DNA of 50,769 nt from Candidatus Woesearchaeota archaeon (lineage in GTDB: Archaea > Nanobdellota > Nanobdellia > Woesearchaeales > DSVV01): the NCBI GenBank assembly GCA_016192995.1, contig JACPTB010000008.1, positions 1-50,769 of the forward strand. The letters run 5' to 3'. Both the position numbers and the translations under genes were made by a program. Of this stretch, positions 1 to 7,331 are shown one piece after another. The notes under the pieces are model-generated. The model made no database searches, was not told the DNA's origin, and saw only the letters and a program-made list of their open reading frames with translations. How positions within the stretch are numbered: position 1 is the stretch's first letter; every line of letters starts with the position of its first letter.

Positions 1-222
1 AGCGCAGGAAAAAGCGCTTATGATATGGTGTTTAGAAGAACACTGCATTTAGATACTTTAAAGAAGAATCATAACAAGCTTCATTTTCTTAAACAAAGAA
101 TTAAACTTCTTACTGACGAAATTATGGAAATGAATAGAAAAGTCACTGATAAACAAAGACTGGAAGCAATTAAAGAAGAGCTTACCTTTCTAAAGACCAA
201 GATACAATTATTAAAATGTTAG
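1..222 (+). CDS. 3' end of an unidentified coiled-coil protein
   Basis: The frame is open from the first base of the window, so this is probably the C-terminal end of a longer gene that starts upstream; an ATG at position 25 would give a stand-alone 65-residue protein. The visible part is rich in Lys, Glu and Leu with heptad-like spacing, consistent with a coiled coil. I do not recognise the family. Its stop codon lies only 7 bp before the family A mobile element at 230. Confidence 0.5.
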   Translation, partial: SAGKSAYDMVFRRTLHLDTLKKNHNKLHFLKQRIKLLTDEIMEMNRKVTDKQRLEAIKEELTFLKTKIQLLKC

Positions 223-229
223 ATATTTA

Positions 230-385
230 GTACGTAATAAGTCTTCTTTAGGTTTTAGCGCCGGTTCAGCTTTTGATGTGATTATTGATTGGATTTTTCT
301 CTCTGGAACTCCGAAAAATCCCCAATATAAATTTAAGAAGAGCTTCACGAAAGTAGGCGCTAAAACCCCCAGACTTATTACGTAC
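230..385 (+). mobile_element. Family A nested-hairpin element, copy 1
   Basis: A 156-bp element with no coding capacity. The outer arms GTACGTAATAAGTC and GACTTATTACGTAC are exact reverse complements. The middle arms GGTTTTAGCGCC/GGCGCTAAAACC also pair. The apical stem GGATTTTTC (291-299)/GAAAAATCC (313-321) closes a 13-nt loop, TCTCTGGAACTCC. It is flanked on both sides by the 8-bp direct repeat GATATTTA (222-229 and 386-393), which looks like a target-site duplication. It lies just after the stop codon at 222. Confidence 0.85.
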
Positions 386-406
386 GATATTTAAATTAAT
401 AAAAAA

Positions 407-571
407 TCAAAGATCTTTTGCCATTACTGTTTTTCGTCCATTGGCTTCTGCTCTTGAACAAGCATCTTTTATTAACTGCTCAACTTTGTTGCTCAATGTA
501 TCGGCAAAATCACCGCTAACATTAAATCCTTTCGCAACATCTTTTATTTTAGCTTTTACAATGACTGACAT
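407..571 (-). CDS. 54-residue histone-fold protein
   Basis: Read from ATG at 571 to TGA at 407, preceded by a GAGGTGA ribosome-binding site. The protein begins MSVIVKAKIKDVAKGF and ends with NGRKTVMAKDL. The pattern (a first helix, a long central helix with KVEQLIKDACSRAEANG, then RKTV and the KDL end) matches the histone fold of short archaeal histone or DUF1931-like proteins, where the RKTVxxxDL end is typical. It is shorter than a canonical archaeal histone of about 66 residues. A probable role is DNA binding and chromatin organisation, which I infer. It diverges from the HTH gene at 703, and a TATA-like AATATTTATATA lies upstream of it around 630-640. Confidence 0.7.
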   Translation of the reverse strand: MSVIVKAKIKDVAKGFNVSGDFADTLSNKVEQLIKDACSRAEANGRKTVMAKDL

Positions 572-659
572 ACACTTCACCTCTCATTCACTACATTTTA
601 TGTTAGCGTAGTACACCACCTAAGAGTATATAAATATTTGTCTCTTCAAATCCACAATA

Positions 660-685
660 TTTATAAATTAGTTCACAATAGTGAA
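660..685 (+). promoter_or_regulatory. TATA box and overlapping dyad before the HTH gene
   Basis: A TATA-like TTTATAAATTA at about 659-669 is followed at once by the dyad TTCAC-AATA-GTGAA (672-685). The dyad lies between the TATA box and the expected transcription start, a position typical of a repressor site. That the downstream regulator binds here is inference. Confidence 0.4.
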
Positions 686-702
686 GATTAAGGTTATGTA
701 AC

Positions 703-1119
703 ATGGCAAGTGTAGATTTATTGTTATTGCAGGAAGTTGAAGTTATGTATATTATTCCGACTATTAGAAGATATCTTGCTTTATATCTCAAGGAACTGGG
801 GAGATCACAAAAAACAATTGCTGAAATCCTGGCTTTGAGAGAATCAACGGTAAGCCAATATATGAGTAATAAGCGTGGCTGTAAAATTGAGTTAAGCCAA
901 GAAACTCTTGCAGCGATCAAAACTGCTGCAAGCCATATCCAAAAAAAATTTGATACTATTCGCGAAATTCAAAGGATCTTAAAACATATTAGAAATAGTG
1001 AAGAGATTTGCAAGATTCATAAGCAAGTTGCTGATATGCCTGAACAATGTAATCCTATTGAATTAGGATGTATTCATCATGATAACTATCCAGCTACACT
1101 TCATAAAGTGAGAGTATAG
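703..1119 (+). CDS. XRE-like HTH regulator with C-terminal cysteines
   Basis: A 138-residue protein; an ATG at 745 (MYIIPTIRRYLALYL) is an alternative start with an AGGAAG-type site before it, and the recognisable part begins there. The HTH reads LGRSQKTIAEILALRESTVSQYMSNKRG, like the archaeal COG2522-type regulators. The C-terminal part has three cysteines (EEICK, PEQCN, LGCIHH), which could hold a metal or Fe-S cluster as in related archaeal regulators. The gene directly precedes the SUF operon in the same direction, with a strong inverted repeat between them. It is a good candidate for a SUF regulator that senses Fe-S status; this function is inference. It could equally be an autoregulated unrelated factor. 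Confidence 0.65.
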   Translation: MASVDLLLLQEVEVMYIIPTIRRYLALYLKELGRSQKTIAEILALRESTVSQYMSNKRGCKIELSQETLAAIKTAASHIQKKFDTIREIQRILKHIRNSEEICKIHKQVADMPEQCNPIELGCIHHDNYPATLHKVRV

Positions 1120-1123
1120 AGAG

Positions 1124-1173
1124 TTGTCGCATAATCTGCGTTGCAATAATGATGGTGGCAGATTATGCGACAA
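1124..1173. promoter_or_regulatory. 16-bp perfect inverted repeat upstream of sufB
   Basis: TTGTCGCATAATCTGC (1124-1139) and GCAGATTATGCGACAA (1158-1173) are exact reverse complements separated by 18 nt. The repeat occupies nearly the whole gap between the HTH gene and sufB. It could be an operator, an RNA hairpin in the sufB leader, or a terminator-attenuator. There is no T-run directly after it, which argues against a simple terminator. Confidence 0.6.
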
Positions 1174-1194
1174 ACACATTGAGGTGAATAAAAT

Positions 1195-2628
1195 ATGAGT
1201 TCAGCTTCCCAAACACAAATAGTGGAGGAGTATAAAGAATATAAGATCAACAGAGATATGTTTGATCATAAAAACACTCCGCGGTCGGTCTTTAAAACAG
1301 ACGAAGGACTGCATGAAGAGATTGTGAGGACTATTTCACATGAAAAAAAAGAACCTGCATGGATGCTCCAAAAAAGATTGCAAGCTTTGGAAATCTTCAA
1401 ACAATTGCCGATTCCAACCTGGGGACCAAGTTTGGATAAACTCGATTTAAACAAGATTACCTATTTCTTTAAGCCTGATAGTGCAGAGAACGCTACAACA
1501 TGGGATGAAGTTCCTGAAGATATAAAACGAACCTTTGAAAAATTAGGGATTCCTGAAGCAGAACGAACAAGCCTTGCAGGAGTTGGGGCACAATATGAAT
1601 CATCCATGGCGTATCATAACTTAAAAGAAGAATGGGAAAAAAAGGGAGTTATTTTTGAAAACATGGATGTAGCTTTGCAAAAATATCCAGAAATGGTGAA
1701 GAAATTTTTTATGACAAATTGCGTTCCTATTGGTGATCACAAATTTGCAGCGCTTCACGCTGCTGTTTGGAGCGGCGGGACATTTATTTATGTTCCTCCA
1801 AACGTGAAAGTTGATGTTCCCTTACAAGCGTATTTCAGAATGAATGCTCCTGGTTTAGGACAGTTTGAACATACCTTAATCATTGCTGATAAAGGATGTG
1901 AAGTACATTATATTGAAGGTTGTTCAGCGCCGCATTATTCAAAAAACAACCTTCATGCTGGTTGTGTAGAAATTTATGTTATGGAAGGCGCAAGAGTAAG
2001 GTACTCCAGCGTAGAAAACTGGAGTAAAAATACTTATAACTTGAATACAAAACGAGCTGTTGTTGAGAAAAATGGGATTATGGAATGGATTAATGGTAAT
2101 TTAGGAAGTTGTGTAACCATGCTCTACCCTTGCACTATTTTGAAAGGAGATCACAGCCGGGGAGATTCTATTGGCATTGCATTTGCAGGCGAAGGACAGA
2201 ACCAAGATACTGGCATGAAAGTGATCCACATTGGGAAAAATACCACCTCAGTCATAAAATCAAAATCACTAAGCAAAGATGGTGGAATAACAACGTATAG
2301 GGGATTGCTTAAGATTATTAAGGGCGCTGAAGGCGCTAAAGCATCAGTGCAATGCGATGCATTGTTAATCGATGAAAAATCTGTTTCTAATACTATTCCC
2401 TTTAATGAAATTAAAGAAGATACCGTAGAAGTAGCGCATGAAGCAACTGTTGGTAAAATCAATGATGAACATTTATTTTATCTTATGAGCCGTGGATTAA
2501 CTGAAGAACAGGCAATGAAAATGATTGTTTCAGGATTTATTGAGCCAATAACTAAGCTTCTTCCAGGAGAATATGCTATTGAATTAAATCGACTGATCGA
2601 ACTTGAAATGGAGAATAGCATAGGCTAA
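1195..2628 (+). CDS. sufB: Fe-S cluster assembly scaffold protein SufB
   Basis: A 477-residue cytosolic SufB, part of the SufBCD scaffold that builds Fe-S clusters de novo. The length fits the family. Recognisable regions are the N-terminal KEPAWMLQKRLQALEIF, the central TNCVPIGDHKFAALHAAVWSG-type segment, and the beta-helix core ending in VQCDALLIDEKS, AHEATVGKI and FYLMSRGLTEEQAMKMIV. The Cys in VQCDALL is at the position of the conserved core cysteine of SufB. The start is set by GAGGTG nine nt before ATG. It is the first gene of a tightly spaced five-gene operon, 17 bp before sufD. The order sufB-D-S-U-C differs from the common bacterial sufC-D-S-U-B. Confidence 0.95.
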   Translation: MSSASQTQIVEEYKEYKINRDMFDHKNTPRSVFKTDEGLHEEIVRTISHEKKEPAWMLQKRLQALEIFKQLPIPTWGPSLDKLDLNKITYFFKPDSAENATTWDEVPEDIKRTFEKLGIPEAERTSLAGVGAQYESSMAYHNLKEEWEKKGVIFENMDVALQKYPEMVKKFFMTNCVPIGDHKFAALHAAVWSGGTFIYVPPNVKVDVPLQAYFRMNAPGLGQFEHTLIIADKGCEVHYIEGCSAPHYSKNNLHAGCVEIYVMEGARVRYSSVENWSKNTYNLNTKRAVVEKNGIMEWINGNLGSCVTMLYPCTILKGDHSRGDSIGIAFAGEGQNQDTGMKVIHIGKNTTSVIKSKSLSKDGGITTYRGLLKIIKGAEGAKASVQCDALLIDEKSVSNTIPFNEIKEDTVEVAHEATVGKINDEHLFYLMSRGLTEEQAMKMIVSGFIEPITKLLPGEYAIELNRLIELEMENSIG

Positions 2629-2645
2629 ATAATGACGTGATCATA

Positions 2646-3974
2646 ATGAATAGGCTCTCTGAAATAACTCCATCTATGGAATTTATTGAAAAATTGGCTG
2701 AAGAATGGCAGGAACCTTCATGGCTTATAAAAAAAAGAAAAGAAGCATACAATAAATATTGCGAACTGCTGAAACCACAGATGAAGTATGGAACAACTAT
2801 TCTTTTTTCACTACATAATCTTGATCTTGATACCTTGCAATTGAATCCTGCTATTCAATCGCTTACCATCACCAATAACCATAACAACAGCAATAATAAT
2901 AATAATAATAATAATGACGATAATAATGAAACTAGTGATGAAAGTAATGATAATCACATCGTTGCACTTGATCTTCATCAAGCTCTACAGGATGAGAAAT
3001 ATCAAGCGATGATAAAACAATATTTATTCAAAAGTATTAATCTAAGTACTGATCACCATAATTATCTTGAACATGATGAAACAAAATGGTTTAAATTTAA
3101 TTGTTTTCATACAAGTTTTTTTATGAGGGGCGCATTTGTTTTTATTCCAAAAAATATTGTTGTTGAACAACCGATCTATCTTGATTTTTCAACATTAAAT
3201 AAAACACAGCTTGACCATACATTGATTATTGCTGAAGAAGGAAGTGCTGCTACCATTATATTTACTAATCGCGTTCCAAATAATGAAGAACTATTCAGAA
3301 CGAATTATGTCGAAGTTATTGTCAAAGAAAATGCCAGTATAAAAATCGTCAAAACACAGAACTATGCAAAACATATTTACAGCTTTGAACAAAACAATGC
3401 TGTTATTGGCAATGATGCAACTATTAATTGGTATATTGGAACTTTTGGCAGCGGTTATGTAAAAGCTGATACCAGAACAGAACTTGCAGGCAATGGAAGT
3501 GTATGCAATATTCATGGATTATTTCTTGCAAGTAAACAGCAACAATTCGATCTTAATACCGCTATTGTTCATAAAGGCAACCATACCCATTCAGAAATTT
3601 TTGCGCGAGGCGCTGTTAAAGAGAAGGCAAAAGCATTGTATAGAGGGCTTGTTGATATTAAAGAACATGCATTCCAAAGCAAGGGAAATCAAAAAGAAGA
3701 CATCCTTATTTTAAATAAAGGAGCAGAAGCAGATGCAATTCCTAAATTATTAATTGCTCAAAATGATGTAAAGTGCAATCATGGCGCATCAATTGGCCAA
3801 GTTGATCAAGAAAAATTATTTTATCTTATGTCACGAGGAATAGCCGAAGAAAAAGCAAAACATATGATCGTCGAAGGGTTTTTTTCACAAGTATTAGACC
3901 ACTTTCCTCAGCAAAGCATTATTGATGAGATGAAAGAAATTATTCATCAACAAATTGTTCAGGAGGCGCATTAA
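2646..3974 (+). CDS. sufD: Fe-S cluster assembly protein SufD
   Basis: About 442 residues; a GTG at 2637 is a possible earlier start. It is the SufB paralogue that pairs with SufB in the SufBC2D complex. The N-terminal EEWQEPSWLIKKRKEAYNKY and C-terminal HGASIGQVDQEKLFYLMSRG with EEKAKHMIVEGFF are typical of SufD/SufB. The unusual part is a low-complexity insertion at about residues 78-105, rich in Asn, Asp, Ser and His, encoded by an (AAT)8 run and related triplets at 2870-2960. The insertion lies in the less conserved N-terminal region, ahead of the beta-helix core, so it is probably tolerated as a flexible loop. The gene ends one base before the sufS start. Confidence 0.92.
   Translation: MNRLSEITPSMEFIEKLAEEWQEPSWLIKKRKEAYNKYCELLKPQMKYGTTILFSLHNLDLDTLQLNPAIQSLTITNNHNNSNNNNNNNNDDNNETSDESNDNHIVALDLHQALQDEKYQAMIKQYLFKSINLSTDHHNYLEHDETKWFKFNCFHTSFFMRGAFVFIPKNIVVEQPIYLDFSTLNKTQLDHTLIIAEEGSAATIIFTNRVPNNEELFRTNYVEVIVKENASIKIVKTQNYAKHIYSFEQNNAVIGNDATINWYIGTFGSGYVKADTRTELAGNGSVCNIHGLFLASKQQQFDLNTAIVHKGNHTHSEIFARGAVKEKAKALYRGLVDIKEHAFQSKGNQKEDILILNKGAEADAIPKLLIAQNDVKCNHGASIGQVDQEKLFYLMSRGIAEEKAKHMIVEGFFSQVLDHFPQQSIIDEMKEIIHQQIVQEAH
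2892..2915 (+). repeat. (AAT)8 microsatellite inside sufD
   Basis: Eight exact AAT units in frame as Asn codons, flanked by imperfect triplets that also encode Asn, Asp and Ser. A second exact (AAT)8 run lies in sufU of the same operon. Confidence 0.9.
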
Positions 3975-3975
3975 G

Positions 3976-5208
3976 ATGCAAATAAATATGGAGAGGAATA
4001 TTGAAAGAATAAGAAAAGATTTTCCTGTGTTAAAAAGAAAAGTGCATGGTAAACCATTAGTTTATTTAGATAATGCTGCGACAACACAGAAACCTCGAAT
4101 AGTAATAAAAGCTATGAATGATTATTATGAGCAATTCAATGCCAATATTCATCGAGGAATCCACACCTTAAGCGAAGAAGCGACACTTGCCTATGAAGAA
4201 AGCCATAAAAAAACTGCGGATTTTATCAATGCAAGCAGTGACGAAATTATTTTTACTAAAAACACAACTGAAAGCATTAATTTATTAGCTTATTCACTAG
4301 CGCAGCAACTGAAAAAAGGCGATGAAATTCTCATTACTGAGATGGAGCATCATTCTAATTTTGTGCCATGGCAGCAGATGGCATTAAAGTATGGGTTTAA
4401 ACTAAATTTTATTCCTGTAAAAAAAGATGGTATGCTTGATATGAACCATGCTAGCCATTTTTTTTCAAAGAAAACTAAAATTGTTTCTGTAAGCCATGTT
4501 TCAAATGCACTTGGCACTATTAATGATGTTCGACAAATTACTAAAATGGCTCATGAAGTTGGAGCATTAAGCATTATTGATGCTGCGCAAAGTGTGCCGC
4601 ATATGCCGGTAGATGTGAAAAAAATAAATGGTGATTTTTTGGTATTTTCAAGCCATAAAATGTGCGGTCCAACAGGAATAGGGATATTATATGGACGAAG
4701 ATTTCTCCTTGATACCATGGAGCCATTTTTATTTGGCGGAGATATGATCAGGCAAGTAACAAAAGAAAAAACTACCTGGAATGATCTCCCTTGGAAATTT
4801 GAAGCAGGCACGCCAAATATTGCTGGTGCCATAGGACATAGCGCTGGCCTTAAGTATCTGCAGAAAATTGGTTTGGAAAAGATTAGAAAACATGAAGTTA
4901 GTTTAACGAAATATGCGCATGAACAACTTGGAAAATTGAAAGGAATAACCATCTACGGTGTACCTGAGGGTGAAGGAAAAGGCGGGATTGTATCATTTAA
5001 TCTTGATAATATTCATCCTCATGATGTCGCTACAATTCTTGATACTGAGGGAATAGCTATTCGCGCAGGAAATCACTGTGCAATGCCATTGATGAAAGTT
5101 CTTGGTATCCAAGGAACATCGCGCGCAAGTTTCTATGTGTATAATACTTTTGAAGAGATTGATAAGCTTGTTGCTGGATTGCAAAAAGCCAGCAAAATTT
5201 TTGGGTGA
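3976..5208 (+). CDS. sufS: Cysteine desulfurase SufS
   Basis: About 410 residues, a PLP-dependent class V aminotransferase-fold enzyme that takes sulfur from L-cysteine for Fe-S assembly. Visible motifs are VYLDNAATTQKP near the N-terminus, NIHRGIHTLSEEAT, EMEHHSNFVPWQ, the PLP lysine in VFSSHKMCGPTGIGILYG, and the catalytic cysteine in AGNHCAMPLMKVLG near residue 360. The start is set by AGGAGG five nt before ATG at 3976; reading could be extended upstream to a TTG at 3955, but that overlaps sufD and the Shine-Dalgarno site. Persulfide is expected to pass to SufU, encoded next. Confidence 0.95.
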   Translation: MQINMERNIERIRKDFPVLKRKVHGKPLVYLDNAATTQKPRIVIKAMNDYYEQFNANIHRGIHTLSEEATLAYEESHKKTADFINASSDEIIFTKNTTESINLLAYSLAQQLKKGDEILITEMEHHSNFVPWQQMALKYGFKLNFIPVKKDGMLDMNHASHFFSKKTKIVSVSHVSNALGTINDVRQITKMAHEVGALSIIDAAQSVPHMPVDVKKINGDFLVFSSHKMCGPTGIGILYGRRFLLDTMEPFLFGGDMIRQVTKEKTTWNDLPWKFEAGTPNIAGAIGHSAGLKYLQKIGLEKIRKHEVSLTKYAHEQLGKLKGITIYGVPEGEGKGGIVSFNLDNIHPHDVATILDTEGIAIRAGNHCAMPLMKVLGIQGTSRASFYVYNTFEEIDKLVAGLQKASKIFG

Positions 5209-5213
5209 ATAAT

Positions 5214-5636
5214 ATGGACATGTATATGGAAGAAATACTCGATCATTATAAACATCCCCATAATAAAGGGACTGTTCCAAATCCAGGACTTCATCTGTTT
5301 GATTCAAATCCTTTATGCGGCGATGAACAAGAAGTTTTTATCCAACTTGATTATAATCAGAATAATAATAATAATAATAATAATTATAATAAAACAGCTA
5401 TCAAAGAATTGAAATTCACGGGAAAAGGCTGCGCAATATCAATTGCTGCAACATCTATGTTGACTGATGAATTAAGAGGAAAAAATATTGAAGAGGTTTT
5501 GCGGCTGCCAAATAAGTTTGTGTTAGACTTGCTTGGTGTAAAGGTTAGTGCAATGCGTATGAAATGTGCGCTGCTTGGATTAAAAACTATACAAAAAGCA
5601 ATTATACAGTATCTTGGAGGCAAGGAATATGAATAA
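5214..5636 (+). CDS. sufU: SufU/IscU-like sulfur acceptor
   Basis: About 140 residues. The three conserved cysteines are present in NPLCGDEQ, GKGCAISIAATSMLTD and RMKCALLGLKTI, with the Asp of CGDE; these are the zinc or cluster ligands of the SufU/IscU fold. SufU normally receives persulfide from SufS. Between the first two cysteines is a poly-Asn loop encoded by an exact (AAT)8 run at 5361-5384. The preferred start is ATG 5214, preceded by GGGTGA; an in-frame GTG at 5205 would overlap the end of sufS. The gene overlaps sufC by 8 bp. Confidence 0.93.
   Translation: MDMYMEEILDHYKHPHNKGTVPNPGLHLFDSNPLCGDEQEVFIQLDYNQNNNNNNNNYNKTAIKELKFTGKGCAISIAATSMLTDELRGKNIEEVLRLPNKFVLDLLGVKVSAMRMKCALLGLKTIQKAIIQYLGGKEYE
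5361..5384 (+). repeat. (AAT)8 microsatellite inside sufU
   Basis: Eight exact AAT units encoding eight Asn residues in a loop between conserved cysteines of SufU. It has the same unit and copy number as the run in sufD about 2.5 kb upstream. Confidence 0.9.
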
Positions 5637-6426
5637 AAGTATCAATAATTTAGTTGTTAAAGATCTCCATGTTTCTGTTGATGGCAAAAAAATACTTAAT
5701 GGCGTCAATATAGAGGCGCTTAGTGGAAAAATCACGGTATTAATGGGGCCAAATGGCTCAGGTAAATCAACCCTTGCACAGGTTATTATGGGACATCCGC
5801 GTTACACTGTTGAGAAAGGCAGTGTTCTGTTTAATAATCAGGATGTTTTTAACTTGAAAGTGCATGAGCGCGCAAAAGCAGGACTATTTCTTAGTTTCCA
5901 ATATCCTTCAGAAGTTAGCGGTGTTAGTGTTGCTAATTTTCTGCGCACTGCGCTCAATGCTGTTCAAAATAAACATCTTTCAGTGAGTGAATTTAGAACG
6001 CTGCTTCATGAAAAAATGAAATGGCTCCATATTGATGAATCATTTGTTAACCGGTCATTAAATGAAGGTTTTTCAGGTGGAGAAAAGAAAAAATGCGAGA
6101 TTTTACAGCTTGCTCTCCTGCAGCCAAAGCTTGCAATTTTAGATGAAACTGATTCTGGCTTGGATATTGATGCATTAAAAATAGTTGCAGAAGGTATAAA
6201 CAAAGTAAAAGAGCAACATCCAGAAATGGGTGTTTTACTTATTACTCACTACAATCGCATTTTACAATATATTAAGCCTGATGCTGTGCATGTTATGATC
6301 CATGGAAAAATTGTTATGTCTGGGAATAATGAATTAGTAAAACAGCTTGAAGAAAAAGGATATGATTGGGTGAGGAAGCAGACTGATGAGAAGGTTAGGT
6401 TGAAGATGATATCAGATGATAGATAA
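5629..6426 (+). CDS. sufC: Fe-S assembly ATPase SufC
   Basis: About 265 residues, an ABC-type ATPase that drives conformational change in SufBC2D. It has the Walker A GPNGSGKST (about residue 42), Q-loop FQYPSEVSG, the signature NEGFSGGEKKKCEILQ, Walker B LAILDETDSGLDIDALK and the switch His in LLITHYNRIL, all typical of SufC. The GGAGG site 8 nt upstream fixes the start at 5629; a TTG start at 5614 would cover that site. It is the last gene of the operon and ends 13 bp before the convergent gene at 6440. Confidence 0.95.
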   Translation: MNKSINNLVVKDLHVSVDGKKILNGVNIEALSGKITVLMGPNGSGKSTLAQVIMGHPRYTVEKGSVLFNNQDVFNLKVHERAKAGLFLSFQYPSEVSGVSVANFLRTALNAVQNKHLSVSEFRTLLHEKMKWLHIDESFVNRSLNEGFSGGEKKKCEILQLALLQPKLAILDETDSGLDIDALKIVAEGINKVKEQHPEMGVLLITHYNRILQYIKPDAVHVMIHGKIVMSGNNELVKQLEEKGYDWVRKQTDEKVRLKMISDDR

Positions 6427-6439
6427 TGAAGAAGTGAAC

Positions 6440-6637
6440 TTAAATAAGACCCATTTCTCGGAGATATTTTCGAGCATTTTCTTTAAAATTTTTCTTGCCA
6501 AGTTTATTAAGAAAGAATGATGAACTACTTTTCATTTGTGATTCAATTAACATTTTTTGTTGTTTGAAAAGTGTATTATCTTCTTTAATCTTTTCAGAAT
6601 AAAATTCAACAAACTCAAGGGAAGTTAAATTCTTCAT
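6440..6637 (-). CDS. 65-residue partner of a nucleotidyltransferase
   Basis: A small Lys/Glu/Ser-rich protein that begins MKNLTSLEFVEFYSEKIKED and ends with REMGLI. No family recognised; predicted mostly helical. It overlaps the upstream nucleotidyltransferase-like gene by 4 bp (ATGA), so the two are probably translated together. The pairing resembles two-gene toxin-antitoxin modules in which one partner is a nucleotidyltransferase, but I see no independent proof of such a role. Confidence 0.6.
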   Translation of the reverse strand: MKNLTSLEFVEFYSEKIKEDNTLFKQQKMLIESQMKSSSSFFLNKLGKKNFKENARKYLREMGLI

Positions 6638-7227
6638 TGGTGTTCACTCCTTATAAGCTGTTCATACTCTTTAAATTTTTCGCTTTTAAGAATATCAGAA
6701 AACATTACTCTGAGATGTTTTGCATCTGCTTTGTCTTTTTCACTGCCTAAAACAATTTCCTTATATAAAATCTCAAATTCCAATGGTGATATTTTAAAAT
6801 GGAAGCCTTTAATTTGTATTTCTTGTGGATGATTCAATTCAAAAAATTGTAATCTCTTTTCTTTAGTAACTGGAATAAATTCAATATTAGGAAATATTTC
6901 ATTAATTCTTGCAAAGCGAATATTTATTTTTTTTAAAAGGTATTTATAAGCCTCTTCGGGGTTATTTGTTTGATAACACCAAAAAAGGTTTTTTTCCAGT
7001 TCTCTAAAAAGGGTGACAAAAGTAGTTTTGTCAAGTAATGGAACAAGCAGATCAATATCTTCAGTTGCTCGTGTTCTTCCAGTGCAAATACTTACATAAC
7101 CACTTACTAGAAGATACGTGCTATATTTCTTTAATACTTTTAAGAAGTCACGGACAAAAATATCAAGTTGAGTCAAATCCCTATTAATGATAAGTATATT
7201 ATTGTCTAATATGTATGCTTTAGTCAT
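6634..7227 (-). CDS. Nucleotidyltransferase-fold protein (AbiEii/DUF6036-like)
   Basis: About 197 residues. The central segment LVSGYVSICTGRTRATEDIDLLVP is the signature of minimal nucleotidyltransferase-like proteins, in which a G-containing loop precedes a D-x-D pair (EDIDLLV). A second acidic residue is likely in NIEFIPVTKE. Similar genes occur as chromosomal toxin-antitoxin or defence genes; the actual substrate cannot be told from sequence. The start chosen is ATG 7227 (MTKAYILDNN); a TTG at 7245 is possible. It is the first gene of a two-gene unit with the 65-residue protein and runs convergently towards sufC. Confidence 0.6.
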   Translation of the reverse strand: MTKAYILDNNILIINRDLTQLDIFVRDFLKVLKKYSTYLLVSGYVSICTGRTRATEDIDLLVPLLDKTTFVTLFRELEKNLFWCYQTNNPEEAYKYLLKKINIRFARINEIFPNIEFIPVTKEKRLQFFELNHPQEIQIKGFHFKISPLEFEILYKEIVLGSEKDKADAKHLRVMFSDILKSEKFKEYEQLIRSEHQ

Positions 7228-7331
7228 AATTAAACGAATAATCAATTCTATTTAAATTTAATGCAAATATGACGAAAGAGCAATATTTAGCAATGAAATT
7301 AGTTACAAAAAAATAAAAAAAAGAACAAACA

